This document shows, in pieces, positions 13,201 through 27,641 of a DNA stretch of 64,000 nucleotides; the first letter of the stretch is position 1; every line of letters begins with the position of its first letter. The stretch is from Neodontobutis hainanensis. Its lineage: Eukaryota; Chordata; Actinopteri; Gobiiformes; Odontobutidae. The notes below the pieces were generated by a model. It did no database searches. It saw only the letters and a program-made list of their open reading frames with translations, and was not told where the DNA came from. Where the stretch lies: positions 5,892,001 through 5,956,000 of the forward strand of contig JALDNG010000006.1 of assembly GCA_024349245.1 (NCBI GenBank), read 5' to 3'. The translations under genes were made by a program, and so were the position numbers.

Positions 13201-16200
13201 AATTAGGAAACATAGAACAATGTTTGCTGCACAACCCAAATTGTAGTCATTCCTTTGAGCGACAATAATGCACTATTTGCATCGTACCAATGTCTGATTC
13301 GGATTTTCCTGATTACATTGGGATGCTTTAAAGAGTAGATACTCAGCCAGAGGAAAAATGTATGAAGCTGACGTTGCCCCAGCCTGTGTTCAATCTCAGC
13401 ACCTCCTGTGGTAAACTAACCTCTCGACACAGCAGGCAGTACTGTGAGCGATAACCAGAGCTGTCAGACATGGTAATAAGCAGGGATCAGAGGGGTTAAT
13501 AGTGTGTACCGTGTCGAACCCTCAAGGCTGTTCACTTTCCTCAGGAGTCGTCATGACTAAATGCCCAGGCCGGACCTGCTGTAGACCTCAGGAAACATTA
13601 ATTCCTTTCTGGGTCTTGGGCCAGGTCATTTTGGGTTAATCTTGGTGGCAGGAAGTGGAGCTGCCAGTGATGATTGCATCCCACGGCTCATGGCTCTCAA
13701 TCAGAAGCATTTTACAGTGATCATGCTTACTTAGATTAATCACATTACTTCTGGGTTAAAGCTTTTGAATGACCTCGGTTAAAAAAATCAAATGAAGATA
13801 AGGCAATTTTTTTTTTATTTCAATAATTTCAAAATGGCAGCTCCTCCTTTCATTCCTGTCCTTAGCAGGGTCTGTATATTTGAACTCCATAGAAGTGCTT
13901 TAAGAGTCACACAAGATACTTCATTTTGATTGCTCTCAGACACAGCGCGCCACAACAGCCAGCTTCACTTAACGGTGATTGTAAAAGGTAAACAATCGAT
14001 CACTGTCACCTCAGCAGACCTGTCTCAAGGTGTGTTTGGGGTATTTTCTCTCAGCATCCTTGTCTAATAAAAGCCCTGCTACACTGTTGCCAGCACATCT
14101 CTTCTTGAATGTTTTTTGTCTGATTGTGAGGAGGATTTTGCCTGAGAGGTTATAATGACAATCTAGCGAGGAGCTCTTTCCTTCTAATCAAAAGTAATAT
14201 TGTCTTCCTTAGTTCTGACAGCTGTCGGCAAAGAGATATTTATTCTGTATGTCTGGATGCATACTGAATCTCTTTTAAGGACGATTTACCTGTGATATAC
14301 CATAATGAATTACAAAGCGAGTTCTTAACCCTAGCCTGTTATAATAATGCAGATCTGATAAGGAAATAATTCTCTCGGATGTTCATTTACTGTTCAATAC
14401 AACTAATGGGGTCACCAGTGTTCATGATACATTGAGCGTCTGAGCATGTGACTGTAGTTCATTAACAGTGTAGCATGGAAGGCTTTATAGCTGTAGCAGT
14501 TATAGCTCTTGCTCATTTTCCCTTTTTTTTGGATTTCTACATTGCACTATTGATTGTAAAAAGCTTTCCACTTCAGTTGAGTGTTCACTGCATACAACAT
14601 TTCATCGTTTAACTTCTTATTGTTATTGTCCGGACTTGAACTTAGTGTTAATTGAAAATAGCAGCAGTGAAAAGGTCAAGCTTAAGTGACCTTTGCTATT
14701 GACTCTGGTGACTTTTGTGTTTTTTTGTGTTCAATGTTATGGGAAACCCCATAAACACTTTAATTAGACTAGAAGCATTTAGCTTTATTTCCTGAGATCC
14801 TGCCATGCCGTAAAGCTCACATATCCTCCTCTCTTCTGTTTAGAAGTCCTTACTCTACAAATCCTAATCGGGCTGTGATCAAGTTTTTTACTAAGCAGCC
14901 CGACAGGACTAAAGCAAGTAATGCCCAGCACTGTGTAATAACAAATTATCCATGTGCCTTTATCAGATTAACAAAACCAATGGCGAAAGACGGGGCCGAC
15001 ATTAATTAAATCTCTTTTCATTGGTTGCCACATTCCACTATGACCATAATTAAGCATTAAATCATTTGAATTTAATCACTGAGCGTATCCGATTCACATC
15101 ATGTTGTACATACAGTCGTGCTCATAAGTTTACATACCCTGACAGAATTTTTCATTTTTTTGGCCATTTTTCAGAGAATATGAATGATAACACAAAAGTT
15201 CTTAATACCGTGTCTTGCCACCTTTAACCTCAATGGCAGCCTGAAGTCTTTTGTGGTAGTTGTGGATGAGGCTCTTTATTTTCTCAGATGGTAAATATGC
15301 ACATTCTTTTTGGTAAAAAGCCTCCAGCTCCTGTAAATTCTTGGGCTGTTGTGCATGAACTGCACGTTTAAGATCTCCTCAGAGAGGCTCAATGACATCG
15401 AGGTCAGGAGTCTAAGATGGCCAAGTCCAGATCCTTCACTTTATGTTCCTGTAGCCAATGACAGGTCGACTTTGCCTTGTGCCTTGGATTGTTGTCATGT
15501 TGGAACGTCCAAATACGTCCCATGCACAGCTTACATGCTGATGAGTGCAACTTTTCCTCCAGTCATTTCTGACAACATGCTGCATTCATCTTTTAAGTGT
15601 CTTTGTAGCTCACACATCCCCAAAACATCAGCGATCCACCTCCATGTGGTGTACCTTTCATCTTAGGCCTTGTTGAGTCCTCTCCAAAACGTTTTTGTTT
15701 GTAGCCAAAAGGTTCAATTTTGGTCTCATCACTCCAAATTCCTTGAAAAACCAGAGGTTTTGAGGCTTGTCTCTGTGCTGTTTGGTGTGTTGTAAGCGGG
15801 ATTCTTTGTGGCATTTGCAACCATTCAGCCCATTTTTCCTAAATTTCTTTTTTCATAGAGTCCTGTATTTCAGCAAGTTATTTGTGGGCTTTTCTTTGCA
15901 ACAATTTTCCTTTGTGGCTGAAATTTTTGTTGGTTTACCTGACCTTTTACCTTAAGTAGAGTTTGAACACTGCTGATTGACATTTTAAATTGCTTGGATA
16001 TCTTTTCTATATCCCTTTCTACATCCCTTGTCTTGCTGCATTCCTGATTTTGTATATTCTCTGTCCACTTTGGACCTCTTTTTTATATTTATACAGTCTG
16101 CGATTGTAATCTGTGCCCTTCCATATTTCGTAATCACACTCATATGGCACACGCTGGCAAAACATAACATACCTTCTACACTGGACTAGTTTACACCAAT

Positions 16201-19200
16201 TTTATTTTTATTTTTGTATTGAATCAATAATAGAGGGTGTTAACATAGCAAACATGCACTGAAGGACGAGCATGTGAATCAGTCAAGAAATAGCTTAAAG
16301 CATTCTTGGAAACATTTACCTTGTCACAGATATAAGTGTAAGGAACAACAAAGGAATATTAATTGATTCATTCAACTGTAGAACTGTAGATATTTTCTGG
16401 CTTTGGTGTTCTTTCTGCACCAATAAATGCTGCAAACTATTTCACATTTTGAGTAGAGCGTCTTTCTAATTTAAAAAGTGCTAGTAACTATAAGGCAATG
16501 TCTCATTAAGAATCCTCCAGTGCTGTAATTGCAGGAGAGTGTGCACTCACAGCATGTTCTGCCTTCTTTTTATGATTTGTGTTTCCTTCCATGTCTGATG
16601 ACGTGGACTTTTTGCAGTAGGGTAGAACCTGTACTAAGCATTGATGTATCGTTTTATCAGTCTGTACTTGTTCTGTTAAGATACACCTTCAGTAACTCCT
16701 TTGGAGTGACTTAGTGTTAGTGGTAAAGTACAGGACCATGCTAGCTGACTTTCACATCTGATCTTGGTAGTTATGTGACAATGCTTTGTATCTAAGCAAC
16801 CTCCAACTCAAAGCTTGAAGGAAATGAATGGGGAGTTTCTATTGGATGGAAAGATTGGCCGTGTCTTGTTTTAGTGGTTCCAAATGGATCACTTTGCCAG
16901 CAGTTATGTCAGCGATGGCTTTTAAAGCGGGACTGAGCTTTAGAGGAACTTTGTGTTTCTGAGTTGTCATATAATTGGACATATCACCAAAATACTTTAT
17001 TTTTGTTTTGATTTCTAGTGTTGTAGGAAAAGAAAGAATGATTCTCTTGTACACAAATGCAATAAACTAAGCTCCAGACTGAAAGCAATGAAACCTTTCA
17101 GAGGCTGCCCCTAAGATATAAACCAACGTCAAAAAACTAGGCTAAAAAGTTGAACCCTTTATTTCTCATTAGCACTCCACATCCATTAGATGTTAGCTTT
17201 TATTACTAATGCAATTAGTTTTATATCTTGTATGACACTGTATTGTTATTGTAATTGTTTATTTCTAATGTTTATAAATGGGGTAGGTATAAATATGGCT
17301 GAACAGCACTTGGTAAGTTTTAAATGTACTATAGACTATACCATACTAAGAAAATAAATCAATTGTGGGAATTCTACAAATAACAGACGTCTTTGAAAAT
17401 GAAAAGTCTACCAACAAGTGCATTGTTTGAAAGCAGTAAATTTTATTAGGCTGCAGGTTTGGACAATTGCCAGTAAAATTCAGCAGCGGTTGTCACTGCC
17501 AAGATATGTGTTTCACCCAGTTTTCCCACTGAACACTAGTCCGGCCTGGGGTCAGTCATGGCCCTGGTGAGATTTCAAGGCCCTCAGCTTCTTTGATTAA
17601 ATGTATTGTTTATGATCCCAGCAGCTTTATACAAATATGTTCAAATCCAACTAAAACCTGTTTAAAGCCTAATAAAAGCTCTTCAAATTCAAAAACAAAA
17701 ACACGTTTAAGTCCAACTAAAATTTGTTCAGATCCAGTTAAAATCTGTTCAATTCCAACTAAAATCTGTTCAGATCCAGCTAAAACATGTTTAAATCCAA
17801 CTAAAATCTGTTAAATCCAACAAAAACCTGTTTCCATCCAACTGAAACTTCTTCAAATCCACCTAAAACCTGTTTCAAATCCAAATAAAACCAGTTATCT
17901 ACAGGCGTCAAAGGAGACAATGTGATGGGACTAAATCAACACGCTTACGCCATTGAGTTATAACTACAATCATGTGGGTTGAGTGACTGTCTAGGGAAGC
18001 AAATAAGAGCCAGCCAGGTCCCACAACACTTCCCTTGCACTTGTGTTGACAGTGGAAACAGCAGGTATGTACAGAGCCGGGTGATCAAATGAAAGCAGAA
18101 ACATTCATCACTGCATACCTAATGAATTCACTTGTGGCCTATATGGTATTAAGTTGAATCAGCATAATACCTACTTTTGGGGCTGCACAATATAATAATA
18201 GCTCTTTCCTTTTTTCTCAAGAGGAAAAGCTATTTACCAGTATCGACTGATCCAACTGTTATAGGATATATGATGAACACTTTGTCCCTTAAAACAATGT
18301 GCTAATTTAAATGACCCATCCTGGCTGTTTCTGGCCATCTTTTGTTGGAAGTGCAGTTCTTTTCCTCATATTGCTTGTGTGTACAGTACAAAGAATGACT
18401 AAGGAGTAAAACTTTTTGACCTTTGTTCTTGAAGGAAAGAGCTAATTAGCATTATCTGGCGTGGTTCTTTATCATTTGACCTTTTTCTACTGGAATTGTC
18501 CACATCTCACAAAGGGCATTTCTGGACCACCCATTGCCAGATATTGATTGAAGTTTTCTTTCAATTTCTTTCTGATCCATGTATGCTAAAAGATCAGGCA
18601 CATTATTATATGTATCTAAAGAATGATTCATGCAAAAACATTTGTCAGTTTTTGTTTGACACATTTTGAATGGAGTCAGGGCAATTTGAATAGCTCTTGT
18701 TTAATTTTGTTCTTGTAAAATAACCCTGCTACAGGACAGACTATGGGGCTAACTAAATTATAGTCCATATCCACAGACAGCAGACTTCCCCTTAATCAGA
18801 TCAACACATGTTAAGAAGAACAATTATGGACTCAATTGGACGTTCAACCACTGCCAATGCACTTGATTTTTTCTGATTGTATTTCAGCCATGTTTACATC
18901 ACACCAAACCATTTAACACTTTGAATGACTTTATAGCTCTTATGTTTTGTCTGTCTTTGAAATGCTAAGCAACAGACAAGGATCTCAACTTTACTGTCGG
19001 TATCACTCCGATCTCCTAAAAGTCATTATGGTGTGCTCCCACCTTCACTCTCTATCTCTGTGCCGCTGTGGTCTGTAGAGGCTGCCAGAGTGCAAAGGAA
19101 AATTACATTAGAGTAGAAAGGATTTCAATTGTGTTCTTCAGACTGAGGAGTGCCCGAAGCACCCAAGGGACTCCTTGTGTTTTTTTTAAATCTCCTCCAT

Positions 19201-22200
19201 GATAGGATTGTCTCTGGTGGGACTGATGGTTGCTTTGGGTCTTCTTTGTTGCCAGGAGAAATTGGTTCTGGCCTGATGTTTTCTGTGTTGAAACTGTTAC
19301 TGTCTGGAAACATTTTGATTTCTAGAGCTTGACGTTGAATATTTGTTTTCTACTGCGTCATCAGCAAATAACAATAGCGTGACAATATCAAATTATCTAA
19401 CATTTTGTGTTGAACACCGGAGTTGCTGCAAAGACTGTGAGAAAAGGAACCTCAGAGTCTGTTGCTACGGCAACCAGCAGTAGTTCTGAGGCTTCCTATA
19501 ATAAGTTGCCTGGGAATGCAGTTCTTGTTGTTACATAAGATCAAACTTACTCTGCCTATCTCTTTTTTCTGGCGCATAGGGCTTTTCCTGTGACAGAATT
19601 TTACATTCAGCATCGTTTATTCATAGATGGATAGCTGTACTGGATTTCCAATTCTGCCATGCATTGTACCAGATTTTGGCAACAGTTTTGCACAGTGGCA
19701 TTATCGAGTGTCTTGTGGCTTTTTGGGCATAAATGAAAAGAGGGCTTTGGGAAGATTTAAATTAGGATGCTCTTGGAGAACTAAGAAACAATACAAAGAC
19801 AGCAAAGCAATCTGTCACTGTCTGCGATTGTGATGCCGTGTTTGATAAAAGCACCACAGTTGAATATGGGATGAGCTGATTTTACCATCAATCACATCAA
19901 AGTCTCGCTAATACAGAGGATGAGTTGGTATGTGGGACACAGGCTTCAAGCTCATCCTGATGCTTTGCAAAAAGAAATCCTTCTGTCACCTTCCAATCCG
20001 TCGCCACTTTGACTGGCAGAGAAAAAGAGTAGCTGAGCGCAGCACAGATAACACACTCCATCATTAGTGCGCTCACGATAAGTATTCAGGCATTCAGCGG
20101 CTCCGTCTTATCTCACCGCTATAATCTCTCTGCCACTAAATACTATGGCTCCTTCAGTGCACCGTTTTTTTAGGGGAAATTGGGTGTTAGAGAAATGAAA
20201 TTGCAATTTTACATGTGTCGGAACAGACTGACAATAGTCTTGACATATTTGAGGGGATTACTGCTCGGGCTGATAGACTTCTTTCCTAAAATGTTTTTAT
20301 AGGCAATATGCATATAGGCTTTTTTTATAGGAACATGCTGCTTTCTTTGATAATTAAAGTTGTTTACAGACTTTGTCCACACAGAGGCCACTTACCTCCT
20401 CTAGTTTCTCCATCTACACTCTACACATCTACAGTTGCTCCCTAAGCTCTCCACCTGCCGAGATGGAGAGAGAGTGGGGTGCAGGTTGTTATTGCTTTGA
20501 GCGTTGGTCCGTAGGTGTTTTTTTTACACGCTGACAGCACGCTCAGCTGTGTAGGTGTAACCACATGCTGCGCACATGCTTCTCTCTGGCAGAAGACATA
20601 CTGTTTATCTGAGAAATTATACCCTGTCCATACCATGGATTTCAAATTAAAATACACAAAATACATGTAGTAAGCTGTTCATTAAGACTCAATGTCCCCC
20701 ATGTAAGAATGTGCTTCCTTAAACTGGGTAATTCATTGAACTAGTACTATTTAATTGTTTTGCTCGCACTCCAAAGTCACTCTTATTTCACAGGCAGCTA
20801 CATAATGCACATTTGATGATGCAGACTGTTTCCCTCTAAATTGCTCCAGCATGAAGTGTGATGAGTTTGGTCTCAGTCCAGCAGCAAAACTAAATCTATC
20901 CCTACTGTGTGTTTAAGCGTATGAGCAGCCATGCAAACATCCATGTCCACATGCTATATACGGACAATTGAGCCAGACACTAAGGCATCTTTTTTTTACA
21001 TTGCTCAGCTTTAGGCGTCTGTCACACCCTCTAACATTAGAGACACACTCGACCCTTGGCAGGCACATGAGGACAAATATCAGTGGTAGAAGCAGTAAGT
21101 TCAGCATTACGTTTGTAACAGTGGCTCACAATCTGTACTTGAAATGCACATTTCATCCTGTGCTGTCACTTGGATGGACAAGTTAGAGCAGGATATCTGC
21201 CAAATCCGTAAGCCAGCAAATTCATGTGATCGAGACTATCACAAAGCTCATGAAGGGGACAGATTTGCTTCTTTGTCCAACGGCTCCCTCTTAAATTTAA
21301 TCACTCGGGCCACTGCTGATTTGCCCTGAGGGTTGAGGACACAATTCCCCTTGCTTTGCTTTTCTAAAGAAAGGCCAGATTTCTGAGAAGACTGCATTTA
21401 ACCTTTGGGAGATGGATAAGAACGCTGTTCTATTGATTTGTTTCACTCAGAAATGGGGATTGTGACTTTACTTTGGCCAGTTGCATGAAAAGCTGCTGAC
21501 AAGTGGCACAAGGTTGTTAGTCTGTATGTATATTTTAAAGTGGAGACAGTTTCCCTATAGCAGTATTGATGTTTCAATTAAAGCATACACAACGTTTCAA
21601 TGTGATTTTTAAAAGCTTTAGGATCTCTTACGGAAGTATGACAATCAGCAGTAACGTGGTTTCTTTGATGAAAAACATTAACATCTTGTCGTTTAGATTT
21701 ATCTCAGCGTTTATCTCAGATTTATCTCAGCGTTTATCTCAGATTTATCTCAGCGTATCTCAGGGTGGCAGTAGCTCAGTGGGTAGAGCAGTTGTCCTTC
21801 AACCAGAAGGTAGACGGTTCGATTCTCACTCTCCCCACAGTTCATGCTGTCGTTGTGTCCTTGGGCAAGACACTTAACCCACCTTGCCTCCAGTGGCTGT
21901 AACACTGGTAATTACTGTAGAACAATGTAAGTCGCTTTGGATAAAAGCGTCTGCTAAATGAATAAATGTAAATCTCAGTGTTGCAGCTAGCCACATTGCT
22001 AACTAACGCCAAGTCTGAAGGTCGCACACCTTTGATCTCTCAGTCAAGTCCAGTGCTTTATTACCTTCTAACTTTGTTTTCAACTCCAGTTAGGGTCTGG
22101 GCCCAAAGAAGAGTGGGAGCTGTCAATGATACTTGCTGCCGATATAATGCTATTTAAATGCTAATGTGTTAAGAGGAGCAAAACGACCTTTACTCACATT

Positions 22201-25200
22201 CGGCGAGCGGGTGGAGCAGCAGCCCCAAACCAAAGCCCTTAATAAATGAGCCTCTTCCTCCGACTCTGGTTCCCTTACCTTACCTCTGCTCCTTCTAAGC
22301 CAGATAAAGGTGTGTTTATCACAGCCGGCCTGAGGGCTTTGAAAACATTATAGTGCTGCTTACGGTTCAGCTGCTAAGTCAGACATGTTAGGTTGATTGC
22401 CGAAAGAGCCAAGAGTTAAGTCTTACATGTATTCAGTGAAGGAGGTGCTTATCATTAAAGCCTGTGTATTAACTGTTCAGGCAACCAGTTTCTGCGTTCA
22501 CCCAGTATCCCATGGGAAATTATGAAGTTTTTTTTTTTTTTTTTTACAGATTGTCATCATTAAAAAATGTAGTCTTGCTGCAGCTGGTGCTAGAATGAAA
22601 CTCCGGCACCAATTTGTCCTTAATCCTTGCACTCTATCCAAGAAGTTTGCTCCCTACTTGCCAGGAAGCCGATAATGTGATGGCAGGTGCTGGTATCAGT
22701 GCAAAAACAACAAGCCCTCTGCCTGTCCAAGGATGTCACAGATACTTGTCTCCCTGTTCTCACCGCACTTGCCAGAAGAGCAATCCTAGAGCAACAAGGA
22801 TTCCTTCACACACTTCCTGCATCCCCGTTTTTGTCCAGTTAGCTGAGCATATTTTTAAAAAGCAGAACAGTTTAGATGTGATTATCACAAGTTGCCACAC
22901 TGCGTTAACATGTGTCTTTCCTGCTTAAATTGCAAAAGTGTGCATTATTTACATGTTTTATGCAGGTGTGAACTGGGTCTTACATTTGACAAGGTTCCGT
23001 CGGAGAATCCCAGTAAAAACTCCTCCATGTATTAATAATTTATTCAGCACAGCTTTCTGGGATACCTCATGGAATAGTCAGCTGTCAGAGAAAAGGCTTT
23101 GGACTGAGACAGTGACATAACTTCAGACTGGCATGTATCTACACTTCAATCAATGGTGCGCTATCATCTTTCCCCTGTGAACTGGACTGACTTTGAACAA
23201 GTCTGGTTACCTGATTTCACCGAGCTTAGTGTATAGCATCATGGAAACTGGATACACCAATATGTCTTTATGTAGGTCTAGTAAATGCGAAAAATATCTT
23301 CAGCAGGCTGACGGCAGCAGAAGAGCAAGGCTAGACTCTTAAATGTCATTAAAGCCATTGGGAGAGCAATACATCTGTTATCTGAAAAGAAACAAACACA
23401 ATAGTCATAACTGACAGAGATGTCACAAACGTAGACAACACAGTCAGATGTTATATAGAAGGAAAATCACAAATATAATCCAAAACTCCATTATGAACTA
23501 ATGTAAACTGGACATATTTTCCCAGTGTGATCACATCTATTGATTGGAAAATCCTTTTCAGCATTTAACCCATTCATGATCTCGTGCTGCCGGTGTAAAG
23601 TGTTATGATAAATTGGAGACTTGAACACATTGTTTATCCTTTTTCTGTCTGTCTTTTTTGTAGCCAGCTAGCAACAACTTGGGAGCACTGTGTTAATATT
23701 GTAAGTTTTTACAGTCCATAGCCTTATTGCATCATGCAGAATTTGATTGTAAGTCATCCTGACATGATTCAAGTGGAGCACAATGGGATTACAGCGCTGG
23801 GGCATAAAGTAAACCTTTCCTCTGATTAAGTTAAATACATCCGAATAGAGCTCTGGGACGTCTGCTCTAGCTGACCCTTCACATAGAAATGGGTTTTAAT
23901 CTAAGGCTACATGGCTGTTAGAAAAAAAAAGGAGGAAGGGCATTGTTTGTAAATGCCTCCAAGGACGGCTATCCCACAGCATGCCTCCCAACACTCTCCT
24001 CAAGGTTTTGACGGATGACACAGTTGCCGCAAAGTGATAGGCTATTATTTCACTTTGCATGGGATAAATGGCAATGTGGGCTTCTACCTGTCGTCCGCCA
24101 TTCTCTGTTTCATTCTCTCTTCTCACCCCATCCCAGTAGCAATATGCAATCACACAGCTGAAATGCAAGACAAATGGGAAGGGGGAGGCATCACAATCTG
24201 TGGATTTTACGTTTTCAGTGTTCTTTTTGCACTCGATGTAGATGGAGTAGGAGCAGTTGTTCTTTTTACAAACATTTAGCCATAAGGAATGAGCATTGGA
24301 AGTTAAAGTTTCTATGTTTACATTATCTCAATCATCTTAATCTTCTTAAAAGTCATCTTAAAAGTTACAAATAGGTTTTATTCATTATCCTTAATACAAC
24401 ATAAATATCAAGTTTTATGTTGCTATAAATGTTTCGACCCTTATCAAGTTCTCTTAAATTTGGGCTAAAGTGTGTCTGTTTTGCTTCCAGACCAGCAGTA
24501 TTCATGGTCGCCCTCGCAGTATTTCGATGAGGACAGCTACTCCCCGCCTCCCAGGAACATGAAGGGTCTCTCCAGTGGACGTCCTTCCCAGCTCCAGCTC
24601 ACCTCTCCCACGCCCCATACTTGTGGCCTGGCTGACTGCGACCATCCCCTGGATCACCACCTTCACCATGGCGACTCCCGGCCCCCGTCCTACCTTCTCA
24701 GTCCAACTGAGAGCTGCCCCCTCGAAGGACACCACCGCTGTTCCCCTCGGAGCTCCATCCACTCCGAGTGCATGGTGATGCCCGTGTCAATGTCTGCCAC
24801 TGACCACTATATTTCAAGTAGCACTTTCCCCCGCATGCACTACGGCAGCACTGCACGGGACAACGGCGGTAACAACAGGGAATCCCGAGACGACGCCGGA
24901 TCATCGCATGGTAGCAGCGGTAAAATGAACCGGATCCCAGCAAATCTCCTGGATCAATTTGAAAAGCAGATGCCACTGCACAGGGATGGCTTCCACACAC
25001 TGCAATACCAGCGTACCTCCACCACGACCACAACGACAGAGCAGCGCAATGAAAGCCCTGGCCGGATCCGCCATTTGGTTCATTCTGTACAAAAGCTCTT
25101 TACAAAATCTCACTCGTTAGAAGGTTCCTCTAAAATGAATGGTACCAAAAGTGATTCACACCGGGACAGTTCACATCACCACCATCACCACCACCAAGGC

Positions 25201-27572
25201 CACCACAAACACAGCAAACGCAGCAAAAGTAAAGAACGGAAGTCTGAGGGTAGCGGCAAGCAGCGCTCAGGAGGCTGGTGGAGTTCAGACGACAACCTGG
25301 ACAGTGACAGCACATATCGGACACCAAGCGTCATGTCGCGGCATCACATGGACCACATCAGCCACTGCTACCCAGATTCTGTGCACAGACACCTAGCGGG
25401 GGACCTGTCCCTAAAGACTTCCAAAAGTAACAATGACGTCAAGTGCTCAGCCTGTGAGAGTATAAACATGGCACCTGAAGGAAAATTCATGAAGCGGAGC
25501 TCCTGGTCGACACTGACGGTCAGCCAAGCCAAGGAGGCCTACAGAAAGTCCTCGCTCAACCTGGAGAAGCCCATGATGCCAACTGACCTCAAGCCCAACC
25601 TCCGGCCCTGTCACTATCTACAGGTCAGTGCTTTTTTGGGGCTAAATATGAAGAATATATTGTCTCTTTTATGCTGGCTACATACATGGTTTGTCTGGAT
25701 TGTTTATGGTGGCTTTTGTTTGATGATCTGTTTATCTTATGGTGGGTTTGTTTAGTATAGAGAAAAACTACCTGCTTATTTGTCATGTTAAAAGCTGGTG
25801 ACACAAGCTTTTAGATAGCTTATCGACTAGCATTTTGCTGGCTTTTATGAGACTGGTGGAAACTAAATGTAGTGGACAAGTCTAAACACTGGACTTTACT
25901 TACAATTACATCTTTTGTAATGTCTTTTTTTGTCAGATAGAAAGCTTAAAATGTTGCTCATCCCAGCTGGGTTCATGATTGATTTCCAAAGCACTGTTTT
26001 GTTTGTCACTGCTCTGGTTATTGCAATGTGAACTTATCCTGTGGCTCAACATGTGGCTGACAGCAAAAGAAACGATTGCAGCAGGACAAATCAATTAACT
26101 CCATAAATGATCTGTGCCGGAAGGGGGAGAGTTGGCAGAATGAGAAAAATAGACCAGAGAGCACTGTTTATTCATTTCACCTTGCTGTAAACTTTGTTTT
26201 TAATAGGTTTCAGAACAGGAAAAAAGTTGCTCATGTTTAGCTCTGCAGGAAGCCCCCAAGCATCAGAGGATGGATCTACAGTAGTGCATGCTGACTGGCA
26301 TACAACAATGTAATATTTGAGAGCAGCAGTCAAAATAAAGTACACCACTGCATAGGGTGTACTTTATTTATATACTCGATATATCGCGACTTGTAGTCCG
26401 TGCGATGTAGAAAATGACTATATCGTGAAACTCGCGGACATTTTTTTCCCCTTTGTTTTTTCCCCCTCTTGTCCTGTCCAGCATCGAAGTGCAAGCATAA
26501 TGATCACCTTGATAACCTAAGCTTATTTTATTTTATTTTTGATGCTTGTTTGTAGATTAACTTTTACATACTCGCGGTCTTTCCCTCTCACAGAGAGACA
26601 AAACAAACACACATAGTTACAAAGCGTCGACGCGTCAGTGTCAGCACGGCGCAGTAGAAGCCTTATTCTCTACACTCGAGTTAGTAAACGCGAAAATGAC
26701 AAATACAAAATACACCTGTGATGAAGCTTTGGCTTTAGTAATGGCTGACTCTGATTCTGAGGGAGAACCTCTACCTTTAGAGTCTTTTCAGCCGAGTGAA
26801 AGTGAGTATGAACGAGAGTGAGAGTGCATGTGTGACTTGGACAGCGGCGGCGCTGCTTGTGTCTCTCTCTGTAGCTAAATAAAACACACTCCGTTTTTCC
26901 CACACTTTGCCCAAAATAAGTGAAAGAAACGGGAGGAAACTAGTCGCCCTGGCCGCGGTAGTGAAGGAGAGGTTGGGAAGGGAAACCGTATGCGCATAGC
27001 ACCTGATGCTTTACCTTTAGCACCTGCTGCTTTACCTTTAGCACCTGCTGCTTTACCTTTAGCATCTGCTGCTTTACCTTTAGCACCTGCTTTACCTTTA
27101 GCACAGGTGATAGAAACCGGGGCGGGTGTACTCGCCGTGGCCGCGGTAGTGACAGGGAGTAGGCTACACTTCGGGAATAATGCGGCCTCCAGTGACAGCC
27201 GTGTGGGAGAAATACGTGTTGTTCATCTTGACACTTTACCCAGTCGAGGAGGGAGAGGCAGGGAAAAACATAGCGATAGTAATAAAAGTGTTGGCTGTGT
27301 GCTGTGTCTTATGAGAGGTCCCGCACTCCCATAAGACACTAAAACTACTAACTATGCTATTTGGATAAGAACAGATAAAGCTAATGCATCCAAACACCTA
27401 CAGTCCATGTGTATATTTCTCAGATCTATTTTTATACTATATTAATAACTATTTTACTATAGTGCTAGTATATTAGAAGTTGTAGATGTACTGTAGTTTA
27501 CCAGTGTTGTTTTACAAGTTACAGTTATTAATAATTTAATTTCAGAAAAATACAGAAAAAAGAAAAAAAAAT

Positions 27573-27641
<69 letters not shown>

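Larger units (their letters stand above)
4278..24490 (+). other. dlgap2: dlgap2 large intron (about 20 kb)
   Basis: This is the intron between the micro-exon and the large N-terminal exon. It contains a SINE-like repeat (7310-7765), two Tc1-like copies (8619-10035; 15111-about 16015), a 21-bp minisatellite (17644-17894), a 23-bp tandem repeat with a tRNA-headed SINE inserted beside it (21696-21971) and a poly-T run at about 22530. Candidate conserved non-coding stretches include about 14860-15075. A possible 37-nt micro-exon with good splice sites lies at 23664-23700. I see no other coding sequence that can be supported. Confidence 0.8.

Noticed and set aside
17593..17814. Frame reading PTKICSD heptads
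   Set aside because: Product of the 21-bp minisatellite. The frame is lost in later units.
21764..21840. tRNA gene
   Set aside because: A and B boxes are present, but the 3' half does not form a tRNA and a SINE body follows directly. The same holds at 32898 and 60180.
24502..25327. Minus-strand and alternate-frame open frames over the big exon
   Set aside because: They are shadows of a GC-rich coding exon with no features of their own.
25624..25755. Open frame continuing past the large exon
   Set aside because: It lies beyond a consensus donor (CAG|GTCAGT). The residues are hydrophobic, intron-like and not DLGAP-like, and the next exon continues with VPQDEW.
26990..27334. 114-codon frame rich in APAALPL repeats
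   Set aside because: It is produced by the 21-bp repeat inside the hAT-like element. No splice sites or conserved domain seen.
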